Shown here piece after piece: positions 1-9,083 of a stretch of 13,136 nucleotides of DNA. The notes under the pieces are model-generated. The model did no database searches, was not told the origin of the DNA, and saw only the letters and a program-made list of their open reading frames with translations. Where the stretch lies: positions 1 through 13,136 of the forward strand of contig JBBDIO010000246.1 of the NCBI GenBank assembly GCA_040880365.1, given 5' to 3'. Position 1 is the first letter of the stretch. The number at the start of each line of letters is the position of its first letter. A program made the translations under genes and the position numbers. This stretch comes from JBBDIO01 sp040880365. GTDB lineage: Bacteria; Chloroflexota; Anaerolineae; Caldilineales; Caldilineaceae.

Positions 1-1
1 C

Positions 2-2596
2 CTGGTGCGTCCGACGACCCAGATTCTCGACCGCAATGGTCGCCTGCTCTACGAAATCGTCGATCCCAATTCGGGCAAACAACTCAACGTCGATCTGAAC
101 GAAGTACCCCAGGCCTGCATCCAGGCAACGCTGGCGACCGAAGATAGCCGCTTCTACTATCATCCAGGGGTCGATCCGCTGGCAATTGCGCGCGCCCTGG
201 TCCAAAACTATCGCGCCGGGGGGCAGGTTGTCAGCGGGGGCAGTACGCTCACTCAGCAACTCGCTCGCAACCTCTTGCTAGAGCCGGAAGAACGCTATGT
301 ACAGAGCGTGCGCCGCAAGCTGCGCGAGGCGTGGATTGCCCTGCGCCTGGAACAACGCTACACCAAAGATGAACTGCTTGCGCTCTATCTGAACCAAACC
401 TACTACGGACATTTCGCCTTTGGCCTGGAAGCCGCGGCCGAAATCTTCTTTGCCAAACCTGCCCAGCAGTTGAGTCGGGGCGAGTGCGCGCTTCTGGCCG
501 GATTGGTACAATATCCGTCCGGCTACAACCCACTCCAGGATGAAGAAATCGCCAAAGCGCGCCAACTCACCGTGCTGCGGCTCATGTCCGAATCGGGCTT
601 CATTACCGCCACCGAAGCCCAGGCCATTGCCGACGAGCCGCTGCGCTATCGCACGCGCCTGTTCAGCATCGACGCCCCCCACTTTGTCATGTATGTACAG
701 GACCAGATCATCCAGCGCATCGGCGTGGGCGGACTGCGCACCGGCGGTTATCGCATCTACACTACTTTGGATCTCGACTTGCAACGGCAGGCCGAACGCC
801 AGATCCGCCACCGGCTGGACCTGTTGAACTGCCGCCGCCCTGGGCTGTGTGATGGGTTGACCAATCCCAAACGCCGGGTAGACAATGCCGCGGCGGTGGT
901 TCTCGACGCCAAAACCGGGCAGATACTCGCAATGGTCGGCAGCCCCGACTATTTCGACGTCGGTATCCAGGGCAATGTCAACGCCGCCTTGAGCCTGCGT
1001 CAACCAGGCAGCGCCATCAAGCCCCTCACCTATGCCGCTGCGCTGGATCCTGCGTGGGCAACACGCACAGGCTATACGCCCCTGACCCCGGCTTCCATCC
1101 TTGCCGACTTGCCTACCACCTTCTATGTACGCGACGAACAGGGCGCGAATGTGCCCTATGCGCCGGTGAACTACGACCGCCTTTTTCATGGCCCCGTTTC
1201 GGTGCGCGCCGCGCTTGCCAACAGCTACAATATTCCCGCAGTCAAAGTGCTGGACCATATCGGCGTTCAAACGCTGAAAGAAATCGCGAGCGCGGCAGGC
1301 ATCACATCCTTTGGCGGTGATTTTGGGCTTGCCCTCACCCTGGGCGGCGGCGAAGTGCGCCTGCTTGATCTCGCCACGGCATTCGGCATATTTCAAACCG
1401 GCCACCGGCTGGAAAATCGGTCGCTGCTCGATGTCCAGGAATATGATCCCGCCACCGGCTGGCAAACAGTGGCGGCGTTTCGCAGGCTCACCCAACCTGG
1501 TGCGACCACCAATCCCCAACAGCAACCCATCATCTCACCGCAAACGGCCTATCTGATTACACACATGCTGTCCGATTCTTTGGCGCGTGCGCCCGCATTT
1601 GGCGAACAATCGGTACTCGACCTGCCCTATCCGACCGCGGTGAAAACCGGCACCACCACCGACTGGCGCGACAACTGGACGATTGGCTATAGCACAGAAC
1701 GCATCGTCGGCGTGTGGACAGGCAATGCCGACAATGCGCCCATGCTCGATGTCAGCGGCATTGACGGCGCGGGGCCGATTTGGCGCGATCTCATGCTCGC
1801 CGCGCATCCCCAACCCCCGCGCGCCTTCACGCGCCCGCCCGGCCTGAACAACGTAACCATCTGCGCGCCTTCGGGGATGCTGCCCAGTCCCCACTGCGCA
1901 CGTCAGATGCAGGAACTCTTTATCGCGGGCACCGAGCCGCAGCAGATCGACAATCAATTCCAACCCGTCACAATAGATCGGGCCACCAATCTGCCCGCAG
2001 ACGCCACCACTCCCGCCGAGCGACGCGTCGAGCGTGTCTACTGGCATCTGCCGCCCACGTATCACGACTGGATGGCAGAGCAGAACATCCCCATTCTGCC
2101 GCCTGGCGCGCGCGCCACTGCACAACAGTCGGCCCGCATGGAAGAAGCCGACGCTGCGATCGATGGCGGACCGCTCTTGCTCGCAGCCCCAGCATCCAAT
2201 ATCGCCTACCAGATCCACCCCGGCGCGCCGCGTGCCCGCCAGCGCATTCTGATCGATGGCTATACTGCCCAGGGCGAAACCTGGCACGAACTGCGGCTGG
2301 TCCAATCGCCCCAGCCACCCGCAGATGCTGAAACGGCCAGCGCATCCACCGTGATACTGCACACGCAATCGGACACAAATCGTACCCAGCACTGGTGGCA
2401 ACTCGAACCGGGCACGCATACCATCTGGATCGAAGGCGAACGCACCGCGGGCGAATCTACTGTGCGCTCAACACCGGCCTTGATTGTGGTAGAAGACTAT
2501 ATTTTGCCTGTGGCAATCGGCGAGCCACAAACGATTGTCGATTCCAATTTGTATCAACCCGAATTACGCCAACCCGATCTACTTAATTCCGAATAG
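2..2596 (+). CDS. pbpC: Penicillin-binding protein 1C (bifunctional transglycosylase/transpeptidase), 5'-truncated by window edge
   Basis: Class A penicillin-binding protein that polymerises glycan strands and cross-links peptides in peptidoglycan, outside the cytoplasmic membrane. The frame is open to the left edge, so the N-terminal cytoplasmic tail and membrane anchor are missing; the GTG at 5 is probably not the start. Residues below count from that codon. The GT51 transglycosylase domain spans about 5-215, with the catalytic Glu in EDSRF (46-50), the SGGSTLTQQLARNL block (77-90) and RRKLREAW (103-110). The transpeptidase domain spans about 295-600, with S336-x-x-K339, S407-Y-N409 and K548-T-G550. 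A C620/SG/C631 motif followed by a BiPBP_C-type beta domain (about 720-850) is typical of PBP1C rather than PBP1A/1B. The neighbouring A2M gene gives strong support: pbpC and bacterial A2M are a known pair. Only the exact upstream extent is unknown. Confidence 0.93.
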   Translation: MVRPTTQILDRNGRLLYEIVDPNSGKQLNVDLNEVPQACIQATLATEDSRFYYHPGVDPLAIARALVQNYRAGGQVVSGGSTLTQQLARNLLLEPEERYVQSVRRKLREAWIALRLEQRYTKDELLALYLNQTYYGHFAFGLEAAAEIFFAKPAQQLSRGECALLAGLVQYPSGYNPLQDEEIAKARQLTVLRLMSESGFITATEAQAIADEPLRYRTRLFSIDAPHFVMYVQDQIIQRIGVGGLRTGGYRIYTTLDLDLQRQAERQIRHRLDLLNCRRPGLCDGLTNPKRRVDNAAAVVLDAKTGQILAMVGSPDYFDVGIQGNVNAALSLRQPGSAIKPLTYAAALDPAWATRTGYTPLTPASILADLPTTFYVRDEQGANVPYAPVNYDRLFHGPVSVRAALANSYNIPAVKVLDHIGVQTLKEIASAAGITSFGGDFGLALTLGGGEVRLLDLATAFGIFQTGHRLENRSLLDVQEYDPATGWQTVAAFRRLTQPGATTNPQQQPIISPQTAYLITHMLSDSLARAPAFGEQSVLDLPYPTAVKTGTTTDWRDNWTIGYSTERIVGVWTGNADNAPMLDVSGIDGAGPIWRDLMLAAHPQPPRAFTRPPGLNNVTICAPSGMLPSPHCARQMQELFIAGTEPQQIDNQFQPVTIDRATNLPADATTPAERRVERVYWHLPPTYHDWMAEQNIPILPPGARATAQQSARMEEADAAIDGGPLLLAAPASNIAYQIHPGAPRARQRILIDGYTAQGETWHELRLVQSPQPPADAETASASTVILHTQSDTNRTQHWWQLEPGTHTIWIEGERTAGESTVRSTPALIVVEDYILPVAIGEPQTIVDSNLYQPELRQPDLLNSE

Positions 2597-2631
2597 GGTC
2601 GCGCCCTTACTGCCCTTGTTGCTGGCATACC

Positions 2632-2655
2632 GTAATGTGCCCAGTAACGTACCCA
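2632..2655. repeat. Two 12-bp tandem direct repeats in the pbpC-A2M spacer
   Basis: The spacer between the two genes contains GTAATGTGCCCA directly followed by GTAACGTACCCA (10 of 12 identical). No function is known. It could be a weak regulator site or chance. The remaining spacer (2597-2757) turns AT-rich towards the A2M gene, and no clean sigma-70 pair was found. The best candidate -35-like TTGATT (2718-2723) lacks a good -10, so co-transcription with pbpC is as likely as a separate promoter. Confidence 0.35.
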
Positions 2656-2757
2656 GTAGACATGATTCAGAAGCATTATATGTGGTGTCATATGTTCAAA
2701 TATCCATCATTTTCTGCTTGATTTTACTTTCATTTCCTAGACAATTCAGAAACCCGC

Positions 2758-2762
2758 GGAGG
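2758..2762 (+). promoter_or_regulatory. Ribosome binding site of the A2M gene
   Basis: GGAGG lies five bases upstream of the ATG at 2768. It fixes the start even though this gives an unusually long N-terminal tail before the signal-peptide core. There is no other in-frame ATG, GTG or TTG between 2768 and the hydrophobic core. Confidence 0.8.
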
Positions 2763-2767
2763 CGCAA

Positions 2768-5700
2768 ATGTCGCCCAAAGAGACAAAAACACAACAGCGC
2801 AGGCACGAAACCGACCTTTTCCTAAACAGTTCGAATTATTTCACCGTTCAGAACACGCCACCGCGATTTGTAGCGGTCTGGCGGATCACAACAGTTCTCA
2901 TTTTGCTCCTGTTCACAGCCGCGTGCGCGCCTGCGTCGTCATCCCAGACGACAGGCACGGACTCTGCGCCGCGTGCCGGCGTGCAGCGCATCCTCACCAC
3001 ATCGGCACCCGCTGCGCTGGCCCAGACCGAAAACGACCTGCCCCCCGCGCTGCGCAACACGACGCCCACCGGTGGCGCGTTGCGTGCGGATACGCCGGTC
3101 ACGTTTGAATTTGACCAGGAACTGGACCCGGTCAGCGCCGACGCCCTGACAATTCAACCCGATTTGCCGGGCACCGTCACCGTCGAAGGCGCACGGCTCA
3201 CATTCCTGCCCACGGCCCCGCCCGTCGCCGGGGAACCCTATCAATTTCTACTGCCTGCCGGCACTATCGTGACGAGCCAGGGCATTGCCTCTACCCAGGA
3301 TGTGGAAGCCACCTTCACCGGCGCGACGCCGCTGGCCGTCACCTCGGTCCAGCCTTCCGACGCCACCGGAGAAGGGGCCGAAGAAGTTGCGCCCGATACC
3401 GCCATCGTGGTCGTGTTCAACCGGCCTGTCATCCCCCTGGGCGGCATCGACGAAACAGCCGCCCTGCCCGCGCCGCTCACCATCGAACCGGAAATCGCGG
3501 GCGAAGGCGAATGGCTGAACACCAGCATCTACACCTTCCGCCCGTCCGTAGGCTTTGCCGGCGCCACCCGCTACACCGTGACCGTAGCCGATGTCACCGC
3601 GCTGGACGGCGAAACCCTGGAAGCGCCGTTCGTGTTTGAATTTACGACTGCCGCGCCCATTGTCACCAACGCCACCCCGGTCGGCAGCGGTGCGTTTCCC
3701 GAATCCACTGTAGAAGTCACGTTCAGCCAACCCATGGACCCCGCGTCTACCGCAGCGGCATTTCAGCTTACCGCAGAAAATCGTGCAATCGACGGCGCGC
3801 TGTCCTGGCACGACAACGATACCCGCCTGGTCTTCACGCCCACTCAATCGCTGGAATTTGGCAGCGAATACACCATCCAGGTCGCGGAAACGGCCCAACC
3901 CATCAGCCGCCAGGGCAATCTGCGCGCCGCGTTCAGCCAGGCATTTCAAGTTGTCCCACTGCCCGCCATCGAACGCGTTTCGCCTGCCGATGGCGCGCAA
4001 AATATCTCGCCCGATGCCTCGGTGGTGATCAAATTCAATACCGCACTGAGCGACACGCTGGTCTATGACAATATCAGCGTCACGCCGCTGCTCACCACCA
4101 CCCAGGTATTCAGCTACTACTCCGGCTTTGTCAACGAGCTGCAATTGAGCTGGTTCAAGGAACCCAACACCACCTATACCGTCACGGTCGGTGCAGATAC
4201 CGGCGACCGATATGGCAACACGCTGGGCGCCGATCAGACCTACACGTTTACCACCGGCGACTATGCCCCGGTCGTGCAATATGAAATTGAACGCTTCACA
4301 CACTTCATGAGCCAGGGTGCCGAACCGCGCACCAGCCTGCTCTTTCGCAATGTGGATGCCATCGAAGCCGATTTCTACCGCGTCCCCCTGCCCGAATTCT
4401 TCCGCCTGACCGGCACCAACCAATGGGAGATCTGGGAGAACTACACCGTACCCGATGCCGCCACGAATCGCATCTGGTCGCGCACCTACGAAGGGGTCGA
4501 AGAACGCAACGTCACCGTGCGCCAGGTCATCTCTCTCACCGCCGCGTCGGGAGATCTGCTGCCACCGGGCGTCTACTATCTGGAATCGCCCGATCCCGGT
4601 GCCGCCCTCCGCGATGGAGATATGAATGTTAACCCGAAACAAAACAGCCTCATCGTACTGAGTGATTACAACCTGTTGCTCAAAGCCAGCGAATTTGGTG
4701 AATCGCTGGTCTGGCTCACAGAGTATGCCACGGGCGCACCTGTGCCCGATGCCACCGTCCAGTTTTACATCGATGGCGAACAGGTCGGCGCCGGGGCCAC
4801 CGACTCCGATGGGATTCTGCGTATTCAGTTGAATCTCACGCCCGAAAATCGCTGGAAGCCACTCATCGCAGTGGTGAGCGAACCCGGCGCACCCGACTTC
4901 GCCATTGCTTCCAGTGAATGGAACAGCGGCATCGCCGTGTGGGATTTCGAGCTAATGGGCGGGTGGGGCATGGAACCCATCCAGCAATTCTTCTATACCG
5001 ACCGCGCCGTCTACCGCGCCGGGCAGACCGTCTATTGGAAGGGCATTCTGCGCGCAGTTGTGGGAGACGAGTACCAGCTCCCGGACGATGATATCTCTGT
5101 GCGTATCACAGTCAACGACGACCAGGGCAACATCATCAGCGAAGCGAATGTGCAGCCCAACCAGAACGGCACGCTCTTTGGACAAATCGAGCTTTCGCCC
5201 GAAGCCAACTCCGGTTTCTATTTCCTCCAGGTCGAAACATCGGTGCCCGGCCAGAACCAGCCCTTCTATGGCGGGGCCACCTTCCAGGTTGCCGATTTCC
5301 GCACACCCGAATTTCTCATGACCATCACGCCCGATGCGCCCGAATATATCCAGGGCGATACGGTGCGCGCCACGGTGCAGGCCGACTACTTCAGCGGCGG
5401 GCCGGTTGCCGACGCCCTCGTCACCTGGCGGCTGATTTCCGAACCCCACTTCTTTGCCTGGGATGACGCCGATGCAGGACGCAACTATCGCTTTGAACCC
5501 TTTGCTGCCGATGACGAGATTCTAAGCCCCTATACCTCTGTCTATCTGGGCCTGATTCGCGAAGGCACAGGCCGCACGGGTCCCAATGGTGAATTCACGG
5601 TAGAGCTGCCCGCCGACCTTGCCGCCCTGTCCGAACGCATGGTCCCCAGCCAGAATTGGGTGTTCGATGTGACCATCCAAACGCCCAGCGATCAGTTTGT

Positions 5701-8700
5701 CTCCGCGCGCCAGTCCGTGGCAATTCACAACGCCGAATACTATATCGGTATCAGTCCCCAGACCTATGTATCCGATCCGGGCGTGGAACAGGCCGTCGAT
5801 TTGATTACCCTCCGGCCCGATGGCACACCCTACACCGCTGCGCCGCTGGAAATCACGGTCTACGAACTCCAGTGGAACAACGTCTATGCCCGCGGCCCCG
5901 GCGGACAGATGCGCTGGGATACCAGTGTCACCCGCACAGAGGTTTATACCACCAGCCTGCAATCCGACCGCGACGGGCGCGCGATTCTCAACTGGGTTCC
6001 CGAACAGGCGGGCCAGTTTGAAATCATGGCCCGCGGCGAAGATGACCGCGGCAACGCCACCAGCAGCAGTGCCTCCGTGTGGATCAGCAACCCCCGCGCC
6101 GATGCCGTGGTGGAATGGCCGCGCGCCAACAACGACCGCATCGAAATCATCGCCGACCGCGACAGCTATGCGCCCGGCGACACCGCGCGCATTCTGATTG
6201 CCAGCCCCTTCTCCGGCACAGTCGATGCCCTGCTCACCGTCGAACGCGGCGGCGTGCTGGAACATTCGTTGCACCGGCTGGGCAACACTGGCGCCACCCT
6301 GGAAATCCCCATCACCGAAGACCACATCCCCAATATCTACGTGGGTGTCGTCCTCATCAAAGGCATTGACGAAACCAACCCCACCGCCGCCATGCGCGTG
6401 GGCTATACCCAGGTCGCGGTGGATACTGCCGCCAAAGAGCTGAGCCTGGACATTGAGCCTTCTGCGCCTACGGTTATGCCCGGCGCAATCGTTACCTATA
6501 CTATCACCGCACGCGACAGCGAAAACCAGCCTGTACCCAATGCCGAGGTCAGCCTGGCGCTGGTGGACAAAGCCGTCCTGCTCCTGGGCAGTTTCGACGA
6601 CCGCAGCCTGCTCGAAGCCTACTATAGCCAACGCCCGCTGGATGTGCGCACCAGCGCCACCCTGATCATCAACCGCGACCGCATGAGCCAGCAGCTTTCC
6701 GAAGGGGCCAAGGGTGGTGGCGGCGGCGGCGGCATGGCGGGCATCGAACTGCGCGAAGAATTCGCCGATGTCGCGCTCTGGCAGGCCGACGCCACCACCG
6801 ACGCCGAAGGCCAGATCGAGGTCGCGGTCACCCTGCCCGATAACCTGACCACCTGGACGCTCGTCGCCCGCGGCGTCACCCGCGATACCCTGGTGGGTGA
6901 CGCGCAGGCCGATCTTGTCGCCACCAAACCGCTGCAAGTTCGCCCGCGGCTGCCCCGCTTCTTCACCGCCGGAGACCGCGCACAGATTGGCGCGGCCATC
7001 CTCAATACCACGGATGAGTCGCTCGCCGCGCTCAATGTTTCCATCACTGTGGAAGGCGCAGAGATTGAACAGGGCGCAACCACTATCACCACAACCCTGG
7101 CGACGCAGGGCCAAACCATCCAGACCTGGCCCATCGCCATACATGACGATGCCACCGAAGTTGTGGTCACCATCGTCGCCGCTGAACCAGCCACAGCCAC
7201 AGCACCAGACACGCAGTCCGGTGATGAGGCATCTACCGATGCAACCGGGGAAGAATCCGACCCGGATCGCTTGACCGACGCCCTGCGCCTGGTGATTCCC
7301 GTGGTCCGCCACGAAGCGCCCGAAACGGTCGCAACCGCCGGTGAGGTCCAGAATCGGGAAGTCGTCGAAAACATCCGCGTGCCCCAGGCCGCCACCGACA
7401 GCGGCACCCTGGATATTACCATCGAGCCTTCGTTGGCCGCCGGGATGCAAGACGGGCTGGACTACCTGACTCAATACCCGTATGAAAGTACCGAAAACAC
7501 GGTGAGCCGCTTCCTGCCCAATCTCTTCAACCTGCGCGCACTGCGCACCCTGGGCATCGAAGATGCAGAACTGGAAGCGCAACTCTCCTTCCAGTTGGGT
7601 GTCGCGGTGCAACGCCTCATCAGCCGTCAGAATCAGGACGGCGGCTGGGGCTACTGGCGCGGCGAACGCAGCAACCCGTTCATCACCACCTATGTATTGT
7701 GGGGACTGCACAATGTTGTCCGCGAAGACTTTGCCGTCCCGCCGGTAGCAATCAACAACGGTGTCGCCTATCTCGACCGCCAGTTTGTCGAACCGGGGCG
7801 GATCACCGAGTCCTGGCGGCTCAACGAAATGGCCTTTGCCCATTTTGTACTTTCCGAAATGGATCAAGGCGATCCCGGACGCATGAGCACGCTCTACGAC
7901 AGCCGCGAACGCCTGGGCCACTATGGCAAAGCACTGCTGGCAATGGCGCTGGAAAATGTCCAGCCCGGCGACAGCCGCGCCCAAACCTTGCTCGATGACC
8001 TCTACGGCGCGGCCAATCTCTCGGCAACCGGCGCGTGGTGGCAAGAAGAGTCGGTCGACTTCCGCACCCTCAACAGCAATACGCGCACCACGGCAATGGT
8101 GCTGGCAGCCTTTGTGCGCCTGGAACCCGACCAACCGCTACTCCTGCCGGTCATTCGCTGGCTCATGAGCACCCGCGAATCGGGCCATTGGCGATCTCCC
8201 CAGGAGACGGCCTGGACGCTGATAGCCCTCACCGATTGGCTGGTTGCCAGTGGCGAACTGCAAGGCGAATATTCCTGGGATGTGCAACTGAACAATGTGG
8301 AACTGGACTCCGGCGCCGTGACGCCCGCCACCCTGCGCGAGAAAGTTGATCTGCAAGTCCAGATCACCGATCTCCTGCGCGACACCAACAACCGGCTCAC
8401 CATCGCGCGCAGCGCCGACCAGGGCAACATGTATTACACCGCAGCCCTCCACTACTATCTGGATGCCCTGGCAATCGACGCGCGCGACCGGGGAATCGTG
8501 GTTGACCGCCGCTTCCAAATGTCCGATGCAATTTCAGATGCAACGCCAGACGTTGCTGGCGACGCGCGCACCATCGACAGCGCACAAACTGGCGATATCG
8601 TGAGTGTGACCGTCACCATCGTCGCCCCCACCGATCTGCACCATCTCGCGCTGCGCATCCCCGTCCCCGCGGGGCTGGAACCCATCGATCCTGCGCTCTC

Positions 8701-8974
8701 CATCTCGCCCTACGATACCCCCATGCTGGGTATGGAATTGGAAGATGCGCCCAGCAGCAACTGGCGTACCTGGCAGCCCGTCGCCACAGATTTCAAGAGC
8801 GAGGCCGTCACCGTCTTCGCCACCTATTTGCAGGCCGGTGCGTATGAATACACCTTCACCGCACGCGCCGCGACGCCCGGTGAGTTTCGGGTTCTTCCCG
8901 CCCATGCCGAGCTAATCTATTTCAACGAAGTGTGGGGACGCAGCGCAGGCGCGCTCTTCACCGTCCGCGAATAG
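2768..8974 (+). CDS. Bacterial alpha-2-macroglobulin family lipoprotein with degenerate (STEN) thioester motif
   Basis: Large surface or periplasmic protein of the A2M/YfaS/YfhM family. Family members trap attacking proteases when a bait region is cut. A type II signal peptide ends in the lipobox FTAAC, with lipidated Cys53; the tail before the hydrophobic core is long (about 39 aa). Four Big_5-like beta domains follow (about 95-190, 191-294, 295-397, 398-498), then macroglobulin domains including MG2 (FFYTDRAVYRAGQTVYWKG, about 740-760). A bait-like segment with seven glycines (1316-1322) precedes the A2M core (FADVALWQADATTDAEG, LPDNLTTWTL, about 1330-1400). An alpha/alpha-toroid thioester domain (about 1550-1840) includes NQDGGWGYWRG, and the C-terminal domain ends in YFNEVWGRSAG. 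The thioester site reads YPYESTENTVSRF (1570 on), so Cys is Ser1574 and Gln is Asn1577. At 2068 aa it is longer than the E. coli homologues (about 1530-1650). The family call is secure; the trapping mechanism is not. Confidence 0.93.
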   Translation: MSPKETKTQQRRHETDLFLNSSNYFTVQNTPPRFVAVWRITTVLILLLFTAACAPASSSQTTGTDSAPRAGVQRILTTSAPAALAQTENDLPPALRNTTPTGGALRADTPVTFEFDQELDPVSADALTIQPDLPGTVTVEGARLTFLPTAPPVAGEPYQFLLPAGTIVTSQGIASTQDVEATFTGATPLAVTSVQPSDATGEGAEEVAPDTAIVVVFNRPVIPLGGIDETAALPAPLTIEPEIAGEGEWLNTSIYTFRPSVGFAGATRYTVTVADVTALDGETLEAPFVFEFTTAAPIVTNATPVGSGAFPESTVEVTFSQPMDPASTAAAFQLTAENRAIDGALSWHDNDTRLVFTPTQSLEFGSEYTIQVAETAQPISRQGNLRAAFSQAFQVVPLPAIERVSPADGAQNISPDASVVIKFNTALSDTLVYDNISVTPLLTTTQVFSYYSGFVNELQLSWFKEPNTTYTVTVGADTGDRYGNTLGADQTYTFTTGDYAPVVQYEIERFTHFMSQGAEPRTSLLFRNVDAIEADFYRVPLPEFFRLTGTNQWEIWENYTVPDAATNRIWSRTYEGVEERNVTVRQVISLTAASGDLLPPGVYYLESPDPGAALRDGDMNVNPKQNSLIVLSDYNLLLKASEFGESLVWLTEYATGAPVPDATVQFYIDGEQVGAGATDSDGILRIQLNLTPENRWKPLIAVVSEPGAPDFAIASSEWNSGIAVWDFELMGGWGMEPIQQFFYTDRAVYRAGQTVYWKGILRAVVGDEYQLPDDDISVRITVNDDQGNIISEANVQPNQNGTLFGQIELSPEANSGFYFLQVETSVPGQNQPFYGGATFQVADFRTPEFLMTITPDAPEYIQGDTVRATVQADYFSGGPVADALVTWRLISEPHFFAWDDADAGRNYRFEPFAADDEILSPYTSVYLGLIREGTGRTGPNGEFTVELPADLAALSERMVPSQNWVFDVTIQTPSDQFVSARQSVAIHNAEYYIGISPQTYVSDPGVEQAVDLITLRPDGTPYTAAPLEITVYELQWNNVYARGPGGQMRWDTSVTRTEVYTTSLQSDRDGRAILNWVPEQAGQFEIMARGEDDRGNATSSSASVWISNPRADAVVEWPRANNDRIEIIADRDSYAPGDTARILIASPFSGTVDALLTVERGGVLEHSLHRLGNTGATLEIPITEDHIPNIYVGVVLIKGIDETNPTAAMRVGYTQVAVDTAAKELSLDIEPSAPTVMPGAIVTYTITARDSENQPVPNAEVSLALVDKAVLLLGSFDDRSLLEAYYSQRPLDVRTSATLIINRDRMSQQLSEGAKGGGGGGGMAGIELREEFADVALWQADATTDAEGQIEVAVTLPDNLTTWTLVARGVTRDTLVGDAQADLVATKPLQVRPRLPRFFTAGDRAQIGAAILNTTDESLAALNVSITVEGAEIEQGATTITTTLATQGQTIQTWPIAIHDDATEVVVTIVAAEPATATAPDTQSGDEASTDATGEESDPDRLTDALRLVIPVVRHEAPETVATAGEVQNREVVENIRVPQAATDSGTLDITIEPSLAAGMQDGLDYLTQYPYESTENTVSRFLPNLFNLRALRTLGIEDAELEAQLSFQLGVAVQRLISRQNQDGGWGYWRGERSNPFITTYVLWGLHNVVREDFAVPPVAINNGVAYLDRQFVEPGRITESWRLNEMAFAHFVLSEMDQGDPGRMSTLYDSRERLGHYGKALLAMALENVQPGDSRAQTLLDDLYGAANLSATGAWWQEESVDFRTLNSNTRTTAMVLAAFVRLEPDQPLLLPVIRWLMSTRESGHWRSPQETAWTLIALTDWLVASGELQGEYSWDVQLNNVELDSGAVTPATLREKVDLQVQITDLLRDTNNRLTIARSADQGNMYYTAALHYYLDALAIDARDRGIVVDRRFQMSDAISDATPDVAGDARTIDSAQTGDIVSVTVTIVAPTDLHHLALRIPVPAGLEPIDPALSISPYDTPMLGMELEDAPSSNWRTWQPVATDFKSEAVTVFATYLQAGAYEYTFTARAATPGEFRVLPAHAELIYFNEVWGRSAGALFTVRE
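6713..6733 (+). repeat. (GGY)7 triplet tract encoding seven glycines in the A2M bait-like segment
   Basis: Two GGT and five GGC codons run in a row within the A2M gene, encoding Gly1316-1322. Poly-Gly stretches occur at this place in other bacterial A2M proteins, where they form a flexible exposed loop. A change in triplet copy number would alter loop length without breaking the frame. Confidence 0.7.
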
Positions 8975-8998
8975 GCCGTCTGCGAATAGCCGCACTAC

Positions 8999-9033
8999 AA
9001 AAAATGCGGGGGAGATCGCTGATCTCTCCCGCA
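8999..9033 (-). terminator. Intrinsic terminator of the minus-strand PLP enzyme gene, probably bidirectional with the A2M gene
   Basis: Arms TGCGGGGGAGATC (9005-9017) and GATCTCTCCCGCA (9021-9033) form a 13-bp stem with one G-U pair and a GCT loop. On the minus strand the hairpin is followed by six T (complement of A 8999-9004), the classic rho-independent layout, about 50 bases past the stop of the gene at 9084. On the plus strand the tail is only CCAGTTTA, so termination of the A2M transcript would be weaker. It sits between two convergent genes. Confidence 0.85.
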
Positions 9034-9083
9034 CCAGTTTACCGGCAAGCGCGCATCAATTCCGCGCACCGTGCATAGCACAT

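Noticed and set aside
278..1525. A 415-codon minus-strand frame inside pbpC, and a similar 464-codon frame at 3248-4642 inside the A2M gene
   Set aside because: Both are antisense to genes with intact catalytic or family motifs, have no ribosome binding site, and show no recognisable domain.
2678..2693. Short inverted repeat ATATG/CATAT in the pbpC-A2M spacer as an operator
   Set aside because: Only five pairs around a six-base centre in AT-rich sequence; this is easily expected by chance and no promoter box aligns with it.
5522..8134. An 870-codon open frame on the minus strand inside the A2M gene
   Set aside because: It is fully antisense to a clear A2M gene. Its translation is Gly/Ala/Asp/Val-rich with no family motif. 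Long antisense frames are expected from the GC-biased third positions of the real gene.
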